Source: Flavimobilis marinus (GTDB lineage Bacteria; Actinomycetota; Actinomycetes; Actinomycetales; Cellulomonadaceae). Taken from it: 64,000 nt of DNA. Under the pieces are notes generated by a model. It was not told the origin of the DNA. It ran no database searches and worked only from the letters and a program-made list of their open reading frames with translations. Position 1 is the first letter of the stretch. Every line of letters begins with the position of its first letter. The translations under genes were made by a program, and so were the position numbers. Below, piece by piece: positions 51,525 through 62,184 of this stretch. The stretch covers positions 62,001-126,000 of the forward strand of contig NZ_FONZ01000003.1 of NCBI RefSeq assembly GCF_900113055.1, written 5' to 3'.

Positions 51525-52652
51525 ATGCTCGTCCAGGCCGACCGCATGCTGCACGACGACGGCACGCTCGCCCCCGGCTGGGTGCGCCTGGACGGGGAGC
51601 TGATCGCCGACGTCGGGCGCGGGGACGCTCCCGACGCGCCGGACGTGCTGGTGAGCGTGCTGTCGCCCGGGCTGGTCGACGTGCACTGCCACGGCGGGGG
51701 TGGCGGCTCCTTCGCGACCACGGACCCGGCCGAGGCCCGCCTCGCGCTCGACGCGCACCGCCGGCACGGGACGACGACGACGATCGCCAGCCTGGTCACC
51801 GCGCCCCACGAGGTGCTGCTCACCCAGGTGGCGTTCCTCGCGTCGCTCACCGACGCCGGCGAGATCGCCGGCACCCACCTCGAGGGCCCGTGGTTGAGCC
51901 CCGCGTTCTGCGGCGCGCACGACCCTGCGCTGCTTGAGGCCCCGCTCGCCGAGCGCACGGACCCGCTGATCGCGGCCGGCCGCGGGACGGTGCGGATGGT
52001 CACGCTCGCGCCCGAGCTCGAGGGCGGGATCGAGGCGGTCCGCCGCCTGACCGCCCAGGGGGTGCAGGCCGCCGTCGGGCACACGGACGCGGACGAGACC
52101 GTCGTGGCCGACGCCGTCGACGCCGGGTCCCGCATGGTCACGCACCTGTTCAACGCGATGCGCCCCATCCACCACCGCGCCCCCGGCCCCGTGCCGACCG
52201 TGCTGGACGACCCGCGCGTCACCGTCGAGCTCGTGGCCGACGGCGCGCACGTGCACCCGCTCGTGCTCGACCTGGCGTCCCGGGCCGCCGTCGGCGGGTT
52301 CGTGCTCGTGACCGACGCGATCGCCGCGGCGCTGGCCCCGGACGGGCAGTACCTGCTCGGTGAGCTCGAGGTCATCGTCACCGACGGGGTCCCGCGGCTC
52401 GCCTCGAACGGGTCCATCGCCGGCTCGACGCTGACGCTGCACCGGGCCGTGCAGGTGATGGTCGAGTCCGGCTGCCCGCTCGAGCACGCCCTCGTCGCGG
52501 CGACCGCGACGCCCGCCGACGTGTTCGACCTCGGCGGGCCGGGCGGCGTCGGACGGCTCACGCCGGGCCTGCGCGCGGACCTGCTGGCCCTCACGGACGA
52601 CCTGGCCGTCACGGCCGTCATGCGCGCCGGCACCTGGCTCCGCACCCCCTGA
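51525..52652 (+). CDS. nagA: N-acetylglucosamine-6-phosphate deacetylase
   Basis: The 375-residue amidohydrolase has SPGLVDVHCHGGGGGSF with the metal-site H-x-H, GTHLEGPWLSPAFCGAHDP with the metal Glu, AAVGHTDAD and MVTHLFNAMRPIHHR with metal His residues, and VLVTDAIAA with the catalytic Asp. It removes acetate from GlcNAc-6-P, the step between NanE and NagB. It starts two bases after the oxidoreductase stop. Keeping it on the opposite strand from nagB means both promoters must fire for complete use. Confidence 0.96.
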   Translation: MLVQADRMLHDDGTLAPGWVRLDGELIADVGRGDAPDAPDVLVSVLSPGLVDVHCHGGGGGSFATTDPAEARLALDAHRRHGTTTTIASLVTAPHEVLLTQVAFLASLTDAGEIAGTHLEGPWLSPAFCGAHDPALLEAPLAERTDPLIAAGRGTVRMVTLAPELEGGIEAVRRLTAQGVQAAVGHTDADETVVADAVDAGSRMVTHLFNAMRPIHHRAPGPVPTVLDDPRVTVELVADGAHVHPLVLDLASRAAVGGFVLVTDAIAAALAPDGQYLLGELEVIVTDGVPRLASNGSIAGSTLTLHRAVQVMVESGCPLEHALVAATATPADVFDLGGPGGVGRLTPGLRADLLALTDDLAVTAVMRAGTWLRTP

Positions 52653-52684
52653 CCCCGCGCCCGGCCGCGCCGGGCCGCACAACG

Positions 52685-52762
52685 CCGCCGAGTCCGATAG
52701 TCCGGACCCGACTCCGACAGGAGGTCCCGTCGGAGTGGGGGCAGAACTATCGGACTCGGCGG
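52685..52762. terminator. nested inverted repeats between nagA and a chemoreceptor gene
   Basis: A 17-bp perfect outer stem (52685-52701 with 52746-52762) encloses a second 8-bp perfect stem (52711-52718 with 52729-52736). It lies exactly between two convergent genes, so it probably terminates both. The repeated unit gccgagtccgatag within the outer stem is unusually regular for a simple terminator. Confidence 0.75.
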
Positions 52763-52789
52763 ACTCGGCGGGTGTGGCGGGGGGCCGGG

Positions 52790-54436
52790 TCAGTAGGTGA
52801 AGCGGGAGACGTCGGCGCGCAGGCGGGTCGCCATGGCCGCGAGGTCCGCGGTGCGCTCAGACATCTGGTGGATGACCGTGGTGGTCTCCTCCGACGTCTG
52901 GGCGACCGTCTGCACGCTGCCGGCGATGTCGCTCGAACCCGTCGCAGCCTCCGAGACCGAGCGGGACATCTCGTTGGTCGTGGCGGTCTGCTCCTCGACC
53001 GCGGAGGCGATCGTGAGCTGGTAGTCGTTGATCGAGGCGATGATCTGGCTGATCTCGTCGATCGCCGAGACCGCCCCGGCGGTGTCCGCCTGGATCGCCT
53101 CCACCCGGCGCGCGATGTCCTCGGTCGCCCGCGCGGTCTCCTGCGCGAGGTCCTTGACCTCGGACGCGACGACGGCGAAGCCCTTGCCCGCCTCGCCGGC
53201 CCGGGCGGCCTCGATCGTCGCGTTCAGAGCCAGCAGGTTCGTCTGCTCCGCGATGCTCGTGATCGCTTTGACCACGTCACCGATCTCCTGGCTCGACGTA
53301 CCCAACCGGGCAACCGTCTCGCTCGTGCTGTGCGCCACGCCGGTGGCCTGTGAGGCGACCCGGGCCGCCTCAGCCGCGTTCTGGGCGATCTCCCGGATCG
53401 AGGCACCCATCTGCTCCGCACCGGCGGCGGTCGTCTGCACGTTGCGCGACACCTGCTCCGCCGAGGCCGCGACCGACGCGATCTGCTCAGACTGCTCGCC
53501 GGTCGCTGCGGTCACCTGGCCGGCGCCGGCCATCATGTCCTGGCTCGTGGTGTCCAGCTCGGTCGCACGGTCGCCGAGGTCGGACAGGGTCGTGCGCAGC
53601 GCGGTCTGCGCCGTCGTGAGGTCGCGCGCCATCTGCCCGATCTCGTCGTTGCTCGCCACGGTCGCGGTGACGGTCAGGTCGCCGCCGGCCATCGCGCCGA
53701 GCGACGCGCGCACGGCGTCGACCGAGCGCCGGATGCCGCCCGCGACGACGAACCCGAGCCACGTCGCGACGAGCACGGCCGCCAGGAGCACCACGACGAG
53801 GGTGAGGAACGACTGCTCGCCCGACGCCTCGGCGTCCGCCGCGATCCCCTCCGAATACGCGTCCAGCAGCGCCTTCGTCGCGTCGAGCGCGTCGACGTAG
53901 GTGTCCTTGAGCGGCTCCGCCTGCTCGGTGAAGACCGACGCGTAGGTCGCGCGGTCGTCCGCGAGGATCGCAGGCACGAGCTGGTTGTCGCGCACGTCCT
54001 TCCAGGCGGTCCAGCCCTCGAGGAACACGTACCACTCCTGCGGGGTCAGCCCGGCGGCCGCCGCCTCCAGCGCGGTGATCGCCCCGTCGATCTCGGCGTC
54101 GTTCTCGACCTGGTCGGCGAGCCACGCCTCCTTGGCCGACGCGCTCGGGGCGGCCGCCGCCTGCCCGACGATCATGCGCGCCTTGAGCTGGCCCTGGTGC
54201 ACGGTCTGCAGCGGCGAGAGGACCGCCGTCTGCACGGTGGTGAGCGACCCGACGTCGTCGGTCAGGTTCTTGATGCCGGCACCCGCGACGACGCCGCTGC
54301 TGATCGCGGCGACGGCGAAGAGGGCGACGACGCCGAGGATCTTGGTGCGGACCCCGAGGTCGCGGAGCTTGCGCCGCGGGGCGGCCTGGGTGGTGTCGGC
54401 TGTGGTGACGGGTGTAGCAACGGCCGAGGTGCTCAT
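52790..54436 (-). CDS. methyl-accepting chemotaxis protein (receptor 5 of the operon)
   Basis: The 548-residue receptor has TM1 near 32-54, an external helical domain of about 145 residues (four-helix-bundle type) and TM2 near 200-222. A HAMP domain follows, then the signalling domain. The hairpin tip [30 protein letters not shown] is intact. The protein ends VSRFTY and has no CheR/CheB tether pentapeptide. The ATG has AAGGAGG 8 bases upstream. Its signalling half is nearly identical to that of receptors at 58884 and 60131; its sensor part is different. Confidence 0.95.
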   Translation of the reverse strand: MSTSAVATPVTTADTTQAAPRRKLRDLGVRTKILGVVALFAVAAISSGVVAGAGIKNLTDDVGSLTTVQTAVLSPLQTVHQGQLKARMIVGQAAAAPSASAKEAWLADQVENDAEIDGAITALEAAAAGLTPQEWYVFLEGWTAWKDVRDNQLVPAILADDRATYASVFTEQAEPLKDTYVDALDATKALLDAYSEGIAADAEASGEQSFLTLVVVLLAAVLVATWLGFVVAGGIRRSVDAVRASLGAMAGGDLTVTATVASNDEIGQMARDLTTAQTALRTTLSDLGDRATELDTTSQDMMAGAGQVTAATGEQSEQIASVAASAEQVSRNVQTTAAGAEQMGASIREIAQNAAEAARVASQATGVAHSTSETVARLGTSSQEIGDVVKAITSIAEQTNLLALNATIEAARAGEAGKGFAVVASEVKDLAQETARATEDIARRVEAIQADTAGAVSAIDEISQIIASINDYQLTIASAVEEQTATTNEMSRSVSEAATGSSDIAGSVQTVAQTSEETTTVIHQMSERTADLAAMATRLRADVSRFTY

Positions 54437-54512
54437 GGTCGTCGCCTCCTTCCTGGTGCGAGTGGGCGGTGCGGTGGGTGGGTACGGTCGCGCGCCGACG
54501 GCGTCGGCGGGC

Positions 54513-56102
54513 TCAGATCGTGAAGGTCGAGACCTTCTGGCGCAGGCCGTCGGCCACGGCCACGAGCTCGGCGACGGCGTCGCTCATCTGCGTGACGGTG
54601 GCGCTCGAGGACTGGGCGGACTCGGCGACGCCGGTGATGTTGGTGGCGATGTCGCCCGAGCCGTCCGCGGCCTGGGCCACGGAGCGGGACATCTCGTTGG
54701 TGGTCGCCGTCTGCTCCTCGACCGCCGAGGCGATCGTCATCTGGAAGTCGTTGATCGAGGAGATGACCTCGGTGATCTGCTCGATCGCGTGCACGGCGGA
54801 CGCCGTCTGGGACTGCACGTCGGCGATCCGGCGAGCGATGTCCTCCGCGGCCCGGGCGGACTCACCCGCGAGGTCCTTGACCTCGGACGCGACGACCGCG
54901 AAGCCCTTGCCGGCCTCGCCGGCGCGCGCCGCCTCGATGGTCGCGTTCAGCGCCAGCAGGTTCGTCTGCTCGGCGATCGACGTGATCGCCTTGACGACGT
55001 TGCCGATCTCCTGGCTGGACGCCCCGAGCGCGCCGATCGTGACCGCCGTCGCCCCCGAGATCTGCACGGCCTGCGCCGCGACGCGGGCGGCCTCGGCCGC
55101 GTTCTGCGCGATCTCGCGGATCGACGCGCCCATCTCCTCCGCACCGGCGGCGGCGGACTGCACGTTGCGCGAGACCTCCTCCGCAGCCGCGGCGACGACG
55201 CCCGCCTGGGCGGAGGTCTCCTCGGCTACGGAGGACACGTGGGTGTTGGCGCCGGAGAGCTGCTCCGCCGACGCGGCAACCACGCGAGCGTTCTCGACGA
55301 CGTGGGTGAGCACGTCACGCAGCTGCTCCTGGGCCGTGTTGTACGCGTGCGCCATCTGGCCGAGCTCGTCCTCGCTGGACGCGGTGACGTCGTGCGTGAG
55401 GTCGCCGGTCGCGAGGACCTCGAGCGAGGTCCGGACGGCCGCGACGTCGCGGGTGATGCGGCGCACCACGAGCCCGGTCAGGGCGAGCGAGACCGCGGTG
55501 CCGACCACGAAGCCGACCGCCAGCACGACGATCATGGTGCGGATCTCCTGCTGGGCGGCGGCGAGCAGCTGGCCGACCTGCACGTCGATCTGCGCCTGGG
55601 CGAGCACGAGGGCCCGCCCGGTGCGGTCCGGGTCGGCCGCGACGTCCGCACCCATGGCAGCCTCGACGCCGACGGCGTCGCCCGCCTCGGCGAGCGGGCG
55701 CAGGACGGCGTCACGGTAGGTCGTCCAGGCGTTCCAGCGGGCGACGAAGTCACGCCACTGCTGGGTGTCCGACTGCCCGTAGCTGCTCACCGACTCGATC
55801 AGCCGGGCGACGTCGCGGTCGTTCCAGTCCGACGACGTCAGGTACTGCGCGCGCGCACCCTCGTCGGTCGCTCCCGCGGCGCGGCGCACCAGCAGGTTGC
55901 TGGTCTCGACGGCGGCGCGGAGGTCGCCGAGACTCGTCTTGAGTTCGCCCGTGAGGACGTTGAGCTCCTTCATGTTCGACTCGGCGCGCACCAGCGCGAC
56001 GGCACCCGACCCGCCGACGAGGGCGAAGACGCCGAGGAGCACGAAGGCCGCGGCCAGGATCTTCACGCCGACGGGGCGGTTCCAGAACCAGGAGGTGTTC
56101 AT
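54513..56102 (-). CDS. methyl-accepting chemotaxis protein (receptor 4), coupled to a sugar-binding lipoprotein
   Basis: The 529-residue receptor starts [19 protein letters not shown] with TM1 near 13-33. An external helical domain (about 34-190) precedes TM2 near 195-215. HAMP and signalling domains follow with the intact tip. It ends VSTFTI. Its ATG shares one base with the stop of the upstream sugar-binding lipoprotein gene (TGATG), so the two are translated together. This suggests that the receptor reads the loaded binding protein. The frame is open to 56390, but that is antisense to nothing useful and lies inside the lipoprotein gene. Confidence 0.95.
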   Translation of the reverse strand: MNTSWFWNRPVGVKILAAAFVLLGVFALVGGSGAVALVRAESNMKELNVLTGELKTSLGDLRAAVETSNLLVRRAAGATDEGARAQYLTSSDWNDRDVARLIESVSSYGQSDTQQWRDFVARWNAWTTYRDAVLRPLAEAGDAVGVEAAMGADVAADPDRTGRALVLAQAQIDVQVGQLLAAAQQEIRTMIVVLAVGFVVGTAVSLALTGLVVRRITRDVAAVRTSLEVLATGDLTHDVTASSEDELGQMAHAYNTAQEQLRDVLTHVVENARVVAASAEQLSGANTHVSSVAEETSAQAGVVAAAAEEVSRNVQSAAAGAEEMGASIREIAQNAAEAARVAAQAVQISGATAVTIGALGASSQEIGNVVKAITSIAEQTNLLALNATIEAARAGEAGKGFAVVASEVKDLAGESARAAEDIARRIADVQSQTASAVHAIEQITEVISSINDFQMTIASAVEEQTATTNEMSRSVAQAADGSGDIATNITGVAESAQSSSATVTQMSDAVAELVAVADGLRQKVSTFTI

Positions 56103-57187
56103 CAGAGTTCCGCCTTGTCGAGGAAGCCCGAGTCGAGCAGCAGGGCCTCGTAGTTGTCCTGGGTGACGAGCACGGGCGGCAGCACGTAGGTCGCGACGAC
56201 CTTGGCGCCGTTGTCGTAGGTCACGACGTCGTTCGTCTCGGGCTCGTGGCCCTTGAGGAGCGCGTCGCCCATGGTCACGACGACCTCGGCGAGGAGCGCC
56301 GAGTCCTTGAAGATCGTGGAGGTCTGCGCGCCGTCGCGGATCAGGCGCGCGGCGCCGAGCTGGGCGTCCTGGCCGGTGACGACGGGCCACGGCTGGGCGT
56401 CGGTGCCGTACCCGGCGGCCTCGGCCTTGGCGAGGATGTTCTCGGCGAGCGTGTCGTTGGGAGAGAGCACGGCGTCGACCCGCGTGCCCGCACCGTAGTG
56501 CTTGCTCAGCAGCTCTTCCATGCGGGCGCCGGCGGTCTCGCCGTCCCAGCCGGGGGTGGCGACCGTCTCGAACGCCGTCTCACCCGAGCCGACGACGAGG
56601 GTCCCGTCGCTCAGGTACGGCTCCAGGACGCTCATCGCGCCCTCGAAGAACAGGGACGCGTTGTTGTCGTCCGGCGAGCCGGCGAAGACCTCGATCGAGA
56701 ACGGCCCGGCGACGCCTGTGGGCTGCCCGAGCTCGTCGAGCACCCCGAGCCCCTGCAGCAGGCTCGTGCCCTGCTGCAGCCCGACCTTCTGGTTGTCGAA
56801 GGTCGCGTAGTAGTCGATGTCCGCGGTGCCCGTGATGAGCCGGTCGTAGGCGATGACCGGCACGCCGTCGGCCGCGGCGGTCGCCAGCGGCGCCCCGAGC
56901 GCGGAGCCGTCGATCGAGCCGACGATGAGGAGGTCCGCGCCCGCGGCGAGCTCGGCGTCGAGCTGCGAGACCTGCGTGGCGACGTCGTCCTGCGCGAAGT
57001 ACAGCTCGACCTCGTGGTCGAGCAGCTCCAGCTGCGTCTTGAGCGCGTTGCCCCGCACCACCCACGCCTCTTCCGCGTCGGTCGGCATGAACACGCCCAC
57101 CCGGCTGGTGGGTGCGTCCGCGGTGCATGCCGCGAGCGGGAGCACGAGCGCTGCCGCCAGGGCAGCGCCGAGGTACGTGCGTCTCAT
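56102..57187 (-). CDS. periplasmic-type sugar-binding lipoprotein (XylF/ChvE-like), receptor partner
   Basis: The 361-residue precursor has a lipoprotein signal ending LPLAACTAD (Cys21). The mature part is a type I sugar-binding fold: [74 protein letters not shown]-like [37 protein letters not shown] and [11 protein letters not shown]. This resembles XylF and ChvE, which bind xylose, glucose or galactose. No permease or ATPase gene is nearby; a chemoreceptor overlaps its stop instead. It is probably a dedicated chemotaxis sensor anchored outside the membrane. Confidence 0.92.
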   Translation of the reverse strand: MRRTYLGAALAAALVLPLAACTADAPTSRVGVFMPTDAEEAWVVRGNALKTQLELLDHEVELYFAQDDVATQVSQLDAELAAGADLLIVGSIDGSALGAPLATAAADGVPVIAYDRLITGTADIDYYATFDNQKVGLQQGTSLLQGLGVLDELGQPTGVAGPFSIEVFAGSPDDNNASLFFEGAMSVLEPYLSDGTLVVGSGETAFETVATPGWDGETAGARMEELLSKHYGAGTRVDAVLSPNDTLAENILAKAEAAGYGTDAQPWPVVTGQDAQLGAARLIRDGAQTSTIFKDSALLAEVVVTMGDALLKGHEPETNDVVTYDNGAKVVATYVLPPVLVTQDNYEALLLDSGFLDKAEL

Positions 57188-57231
57188 CGTTGGTCGTCCT
57201 GACGTGGTGAGGTGACATCCTGTCCCTCGTC

Positions 57232-57239
57232 CTATCGGC
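57232..57239 (-). promoter_or_regulatory. GCCGATAG box, possible motility-sigma -10
   Basis: On the minus strand GCCGATAG lies 45 bases before the sugar-binding lipoprotein start, in the 90-base gap after the receptor at 57278. The -35 region (TACT at N15) is a poor match, so this is tentative. Confidence 0.3.
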
Positions 57240-57277
57240 AGGATCCTGCGGTTCAGTAGGACTGCGGTCCCGGTCCG

Positions 57278-58882
57278 CTACACCCGGTAGGCATCGACCT
57301 CGTCACGCAGCTGCGTCGCCAGCCGAGCGAGGTCGGCCACCGTGCCGCCCATCGCGGCGACCGTCTCGTCCGAGCTGCCCGCGGCGGCGGCCACGCTCGA
57401 GATGCCGTGCGCGATCTCCCCCGAGCCGGACGCGGCGAGCGTCACCGAGCGGGACATCTCGCCCGTGGTCGCCGTCTGCTCCTCGACCGCCGCGGCGATC
57501 GTCGCCTGGAAGTCGCTGATCGAGCCGATGATGGTCGCGATCTCCGCGATCGCTGCGACGGCAGCCCCGGTCCGGGACTGCACCTCGGCGATCCGGACGG
57601 TGATCTCCTCGGCCGCCCGGCCCGACTCCGCGGCGAGCTCCTTGACCTCGGTCGCCACGACGGCGAACCCGCGGCCCGCCTCCCCCGCGCGCGCCGCCTC
57701 GATCGTCGCGTTGAGGGCGAGCAGGTTGGTCTGCGCGGAGATCGCGGTGATCACCTTCACGACGTCGCCGATCTCCTCGCTCGCCGCGCCGAGCGCCCGG
57801 ACCGTCTGCGCAGTCGTCTCGGAGAACTGCACGGCGGACTCGGCCACCCCGGACGCCTCCGCGGCGCTGCGGGAGATCTCTCGGATCGAGCTGCCCATCT
57901 CCTCGGCTCCCGCCGCGGCGGAGGCGACGTTGTGGGAGAGCTGCTCGGCGGCGTCGGCGACGACGACCGCCTGCTCGCTGGTGCCGCGGGCCGCCTGCGC
58001 CACGGACGCGTTGATCTCGCCCAGCTGGTCGGCAGACTCGCTCACCACCGCGGCCGAGCGCCGCACGGCGCCGACCAGCTCGCGCAGCGTCTGCGCGGCC
58101 TGGTCCACCGCGGCTCCCGTCCGCCCCAGCTCGTCGCGCGTCGTCATGCCGGTCTCCCTCGTGAGGTCGTGCGCGACGATCGCGTCAGCGACGTCGCGAA
58201 TCCTGGTGAGCGGGCGGACCACCGACCGCGTCACGGCGACGGCCAGCAGCGCGGCCGCGATCGTCGCCAGGACCGCGGCGACGAGCAGCATCACGCGCGC
58301 CGTGCCCTGGGCCTGCTCCTGCTCGGCCAGCAGGTCGAGCGACCGCTGCTCGGCCGAGTCCTGGAGCTGGTCGGCCAGGCTCGAGATCGTGCGGTACGCC
58401 TGGCTGGCCGGACCGCTGTTCAGCGACTCGAGCGCCTCGGCATACGAGCTGGCGGAGCCCAGCACGAGCCAGGCGACGACGCCGGAGTCCCACTTGTAGA
58501 AGTTGTCCCACTCGGCCTTCATCGTCGCGAACATCGCAGCCTCGTCGGCCGTCATCCGGGACATGTCCACCCCCTCGAGCCAGGCGAGCACCTCCTTCTT
58601 GCGCGCGACGAACGTCTTGCGGTTCTGCCCGTCGAGGGCCGCGTCCTTGCCGTTCACCGCGCCGTCGGCCACCACCAGCGACTGCCAGCGCGTCATGTCG
58701 GCAATCTGGAAGCGCGCGGCCTCCGCGTCACGCAGCACCCCGGACGTCAGGCGCACCTGGTCGGACAAGTGCGCCTGCTGCTGCACGGCGAGGATCCCGA
58801 TCCCGCCGGAGGCGAGCACCAGGACGTTCACGAGCGCGAACGCCAGGCCGAGGCGGACGCCGATGCTGCGGTGAGCGAGCAT
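57278..58882 (-). CDS. methyl-accepting chemotaxis protein (receptor 3)
   Basis: The 534-residue receptor has TM1 near 8-33, an external helical domain to about 190, TM2 near 193-217, HAMP ([21 protein letters not shown]) and a signalling domain with the tip [30 protein letters not shown]. It is the most divergent of the five: the tip starts ISAQ instead of IAEQ and the C-terminus is VDAYRV instead of the FT-aromatic or FTI end of the others. It begins one base after the stop of the receptor at 58884. Confidence 0.95.
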   Translation of the reverse strand: MLAHRSIGVRLGLAFALVNVLVLASGGIGILAVQQQAHLSDQVRLTSGVLRDAEAARFQIADMTRWQSLVVADGAVNGKDAALDGQNRKTFVARKKEVLAWLEGVDMSRMTADEAAMFATMKAEWDNFYKWDSGVVAWLVLGSASSYAEALESLNSGPASQAYRTISSLADQLQDSAEQRSLDLLAEQEQAQGTARVMLLVAAVLATIAAALLAVAVTRSVVRPLTRIRDVADAIVAHDLTRETGMTTRDELGRTGAAVDQAAQTLRELVGAVRRSAAVVSESADQLGEINASVAQAARGTSEQAVVVADAAEQLSHNVASAAAGAEEMGSSIREISRSAAEASGVAESAVQFSETTAQTVRALGAASEEIGDVVKVITAISAQTNLLALNATIEAARAGEAGRGFAVVATEVKELAAESGRAAEEITVRIAEVQSRTGAAVAAIAEIATIIGSISDFQATIAAAVEEQTATTGEMSRSVTLAASGSGEIAHGISSVAAAAGSSDETVAAMGGTVADLARLATQLRDEVDAYRV

Positions 58883-58883
58883 G

Positions 58884-60098
58884 TCAGATCGTGAACTGCG
58901 CGACGCGGACCCGCAGGTCCTCGGCGAGGCGGGACAGCTCGTGCACCGCGCCGCCCATCTGCGTCACCGTCTCGGTGGACTTGCTCGCGGCCTCGGCGAC
59001 GCCGGTGATGTTCGTGGCGATCTCGCCGGTGCCGGTCGCGGCCTCGGCCACGGAGCGCGACATCTCGTTGGTCGTGGCCGTCTGCTCCTCGACCGCCGAG
59101 GCGATCGTCAGCTGGTAGTCGTTGATCGAGGCGATGATCTCGCTGATCTCGCTGATCGCGGAGACGGCGCCCGCGGTGTCGGCCTGGATGGCCTCCACGC
59201 GGCGCGCGATGTCCTCCGTGGCCCGCGCGGTCTCCTGCGCGAGGTCCTTGACCTCCGAGGCGACGACGGCGAAGCCCTTGCCCGCCTCGCCGGCCCGGGC
59301 GGCCTCGATCGTGGCGTTCAGGGCCAGCAGGTTCGTCTGCTCCGCGATGCTCGTGATCGCCTTGACGACCGTGCCGATCTCCTGGCTGGAGGTCCCCAGG
59401 CGCGCCACCGTGTCGCTCGTGCTCTGCGCGACGCCCGTGGCCTGCGCGGCCACCCGGGCGGCCTCGGCCGCGTTCTGGGCGATCTCCCGGATCGAGGCGC
59501 CCATCTGCTCCGCGCCGGCGGCCGCCGTCTGCACGTTGCGCGACACCTGCTCCGCCGCGGCGGCCACCACGCCAGCCTGCGCGCTGGTCTCGTCCGCGCT
59601 CGCGCTGACCTCGCCGTTCGACCCGGCGAGCTCGCCGGCCGAGACGCTGATCGCGCCGGTCGTCGCGGTGAGCGCACCGAACATCTCGGCGAGCGCTCCG
59701 CGCGCCTTGTTCAGGTCGGCGGCCGCACGGCCGAGCTCGTCGCCGGAGTACACGGGCGCCTCGACCGAGAGGTCGGCACGCGACATCGCCTCGAGCGAGA
59801 CGTTGAGGGCGGTGATCGCGCGGCGCATCGCGTTGCCGTTGCGCTTGGCGATCACCAGGCCGATGAAGAACGCGACGACGATGAGGGCCGTCATGATCCA
59901 GATCATCGAGCGCGCGTCCGCGGCGACGTCGTCGGGCACGTCGGCCTTGGCGACGCCGGAGAGTGCGACCACACCCAGGATGTAGACGGCGAGCATCGCG
60001 AGCGACGGCGTCGCTACGTTCTGCCAGTTGCGGCCGGCGATGCTGGCCTTGCGCACGGTGGGCGCGGTGGCGGTGGTTGGGGTGGTCATGTGAGCCAT
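58884..60098 (-). CDS. short methyl-accepting chemotaxis protein without external sensor (receptor 2)
   Basis: The 404-residue receptor has two membrane segments (about 31-49 and 65-84) separated by only about 15 residues, so no external ligand domain is present. A cytoplasmic N-terminus of about 30 residues, a HAMP-like linker and a full signalling domain with the standard tip complete it. It ends VAQFTI. It may report membrane or energy state, or act within arrays of other receptors. GAGG 6 bases before the ATG supports the start; a second ATG lies nine bases on. Confidence 0.93.
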   Translation of the reverse strand: MAHMTTPTTATAPTVRKASIAGRNWQNVATPSLAMLAVYILGVVALSGVAKADVPDDVAADARSMIWIMTALIVVAFFIGLVIAKRNGNAMRRAITALNVSLEAMSRADLSVEAPVYSGDELGRAAADLNKARGALAEMFGALTATTGAISVSAGELAGSNGEVSASADETSAQAGVVAAAAEQVSRNVQTAAAGAEQMGASIREIAQNAAEAARVAAQATGVAQSTSDTVARLGTSSQEIGTVVKAITSIAEQTNLLALNATIEAARAGEAGKGFAVVASEVKDLAQETARATEDIARRVEAIQADTAGAVSAISEISEIIASINDYQLTIASAVEEQTATTNEMSRSVAEAATGTGEIATNITGVAEAASKSTETVTQMGGAVHELSRLAEDLRVRVAQFTI

Positions 60099-60130
60099 GG
60101 GATGCCTCGTTCTGCTAAGTGGTTCAGCTG

Positions 60131-61732
60131 CTAGAAGGTGAAGGCGTCGACCCGCGTGCGCAGGTCGGCGGACAGGCGTGCGAGCTCGGCGACGGAGTCG
60201 CCCATCTCGGCGACCGTGCGGCTGGACTGGGCGGCGACGCTCGCGACGCCCGTGATGTTGGTCGCGATCTCGTTGGAGCCCGTGGCGGCCTCGGCCACCG
60301 CGCGCGACATCTCGTTCGTGGTCGCGGTCTGCTCCTCGACCGCGGAGGCGATCGTCAGCTGGTAGTCGTTGATCGAGGCGATGATGGCGCTGATCTCGCT
60401 GATCGCGGTCACGGCCCCGGCGGTGTCGGCCTGGATGGCCTCCACGCGGCGCGCGATGTCCTCCGTGGCCCGCGCGGTCTCCTGCGCGAGGTCCTTGACC
60501 TCCGAGGCGACGACGGCGAAGCCCTTGCCCGCCTCGCCGGCGCGGGCGGCCTCGATCGTGGCGTTCAGGGCCAGCAGGTTCGTCTGCTCCGCGATCGACG
60601 TGATCGCCTTGACCACATCACCGATCTCCTGGCTCGACGTGCCCAACCGGGCGACCGTCTCGCTCGTGGACGCCGCGACACCGGTGGCCTGCGAGGCGAC
60701 CCGCGCGGCCTGCGCCGCGTTCTGCGCGATCTCGCGGATCGAGGCACCCATCTGCTCCGCGCCGGCGGCGGCCGTCTGCACGTTGCGCGAGACCTGCTCC
60801 GCGGCGGCGGCGACCACGCCCGCCTGGGCGCTGGTCTCCTCGGTGCCGGACGCGACCCGCTCCCCCGACGACGCCAGCTGGTCCGCGGTGCCGGCGACCG
60901 TCGTCGAGCTCGCCGAGACGCCCGCGAGCATCTCCGCGAGCGCGACACGCGCCGTGTTGAGGGCCTCGCCCGCCTGGGCGAGCTCGTCGCGCGAGTACAG
61001 CGGGGCGTCCTGCGTGAGGTCGCCGCCCGCCATGGCGTTGAGCGAGCCCTGCAGGCCCGCGACCGAACGCTTGATCCGGCGTGAGACCTGGGCGCCCAGG
61101 AGGACCGCGGCGGTGATGCCCGCGAGCAGCACGACCAGGGTGACGATCATGCCCTGGCGCGCGGCGGCGTCGGCCTCGTCGAGCGCCGAGGCCGCGTACG
61201 CCTGCGCATCGGCCTGCAGCGCGTCGATGTCCGCGAGGTACTGGTCGATCGCCGGCTGCAGCGTGCTCTTGAGGAAGAGCGAGTAGTTGGAGCCGTTGCC
61301 GGACTCCATCGCGATCGGGATCATCTTCTCGTCGCGCACGGAACGGTACGAGCCGGTGTTCATCACCAGCTGCTCGTACGGGATCAGCTGGCCGACGAAG
61401 GTCCCGACGTGTGCGAGCAGCGCGTCGACCTCGGCGTCGCTCTCCGCCAGCCGCCCCGCCCACATGTCCTTCGAGTTCTGGTCGGTCGCCGCAGCGATCT
61501 GGGCCACCGCGAGCCGGCCCTCGAGCTGCGCCTCGACGAGCTCGCCGAGCGGGAGCTGCAGGTCCTCCGAGACGTCGTGCACCACCCGCGCCTTGGCGCT
61601 CAGCTGGTTCATCAGGCCGACGGCAACACCGCCGACGAGCACGGCGGTCAGCGCGCCCACGCCGATCATCAGGGCCAGGCGCTTGCCGAGGGTGACGGTC
61701 CGGCCGCGCAGGACCGGGAGTCGCACAGCCAT
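60131..61732 (-). CDS. methyl-accepting chemotaxis protein (receptor 1)
   Basis: The 533-residue receptor has TM1 near 17-42, an external helical domain of about 160 residues and TM2 near 195-218. HAMP ([25 protein letters not shown]) and a signalling domain with tip [30 protein letters not shown] follow. It ends VDAFTF. AAGGAGA precedes the ATG. It follows cheW by 26 bases and is the first receptor of the operon. Confidence 0.95.
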   Translation of the reverse strand: MAVRLPVLRGRTVTLGKRLALMIGVGALTAVLVGGVAVGLMNQLSAKARVVHDVSEDLQLPLGELVEAQLEGRLAVAQIAAATDQNSKDMWAGRLAESDAEVDALLAHVGTFVGQLIPYEQLVMNTGSYRSVRDEKMIPIAMESGNGSNYSLFLKSTLQPAIDQYLADIDALQADAQAYAASALDEADAAARQGMIVTLVVLLAGITAAVLLGAQVSRRIKRSVAGLQGSLNAMAGGDLTQDAPLYSRDELAQAGEALNTARVALAEMLAGVSASSTTVAGTADQLASSGERVASGTEETSAQAGVVAAAAEQVSRNVQTAAAGAEQMGASIREIAQNAAQAARVASQATGVAASTSETVARLGTSSQEIGDVVKAITSIAEQTNLLALNATIEAARAGEAGKGFAVVASEVKDLAQETARATEDIARRVEAIQADTAGAVTAISEISAIIASINDYQLTIASAVEEQTATTNEMSRAVAEAATGSNEIATNITGVASVAAQSSRTVAEMGDSVAELARLSADLRTRVDAFTF

Positions 61733-61758
61733 CTGTCGTCTCCTTCGACGAGTACGGC

Positions 61759-62184
61759 TCAGACCGTGACCGCGGCCGCGGCCCGGATGTCGAGCGCGAG
61801 CAGGAGACCCTGCTCGAGCTTGTAGACGCCGACGATCAGGTCGCGCACCGCCGGGTCGAGGGTGTCGGGCACGCCCTCGAACTGCGCGTCGGCGACCTCG
61901 AGGACCTCGCCCACGGAGTCGACCAGAAGGCTGACGGCCTCCCCGTCGACCTCGACGACGACCATCATCGGCTCCGCCTCGGGCGGCAGGGCCGGCAGAC
62001 CCAGCCGGGGGCGCAGGTCGAGCGTCAGGACGACCTGGCCGCGCAGGTTCACGAGCCCGGCGACCCCGCGGGGCGCCTGCGGCACGAACGTGCGCGCCTG
62101 GTGTCCCAGGGTCTCCTGGACGTGCATCACGGGGACGCCGTAGGTGGCGTCGGCGATCTTGAAGGTCACGTACTGGCCAGCCAT
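61759..62184 (-). CDS. cheW: chemotaxis coupling protein CheW
   Basis: The 141-residue protein is a single CheW domain: [39 protein letters not shown] with the conserved N-x-R-G receptor- and CheA-binding block, and [22 protein letters not shown]. It joins receptors to CheA at the membrane. Its ATG shares one base with the cheA stop (TGATG). CheA itself carries a second CheW-like domain, so two coupling surfaces exist. Confidence 0.97.
   Translation of the reverse strand: MAGQYVTFKIADATYGVPVMHVQETLGHQARTFVPQAPRGVAGLVNLRGQVVLTLDLRPRLGLPALPPEAEPMMVVVEVDGEAVSLLVDSVGEVLEVADAQFEGVPDTLDPAVRDLIVGVYKLEQGLLLALDIRAAAAVTV

Noticed and set aside
54513-56390. Longer start of receptor 4 at 56390
   Set aside because: The extension lies inside the sugar-binding lipoprotein gene; the ATG at 56102 begins directly before the first membrane segment and overlaps the lipoprotein stop.
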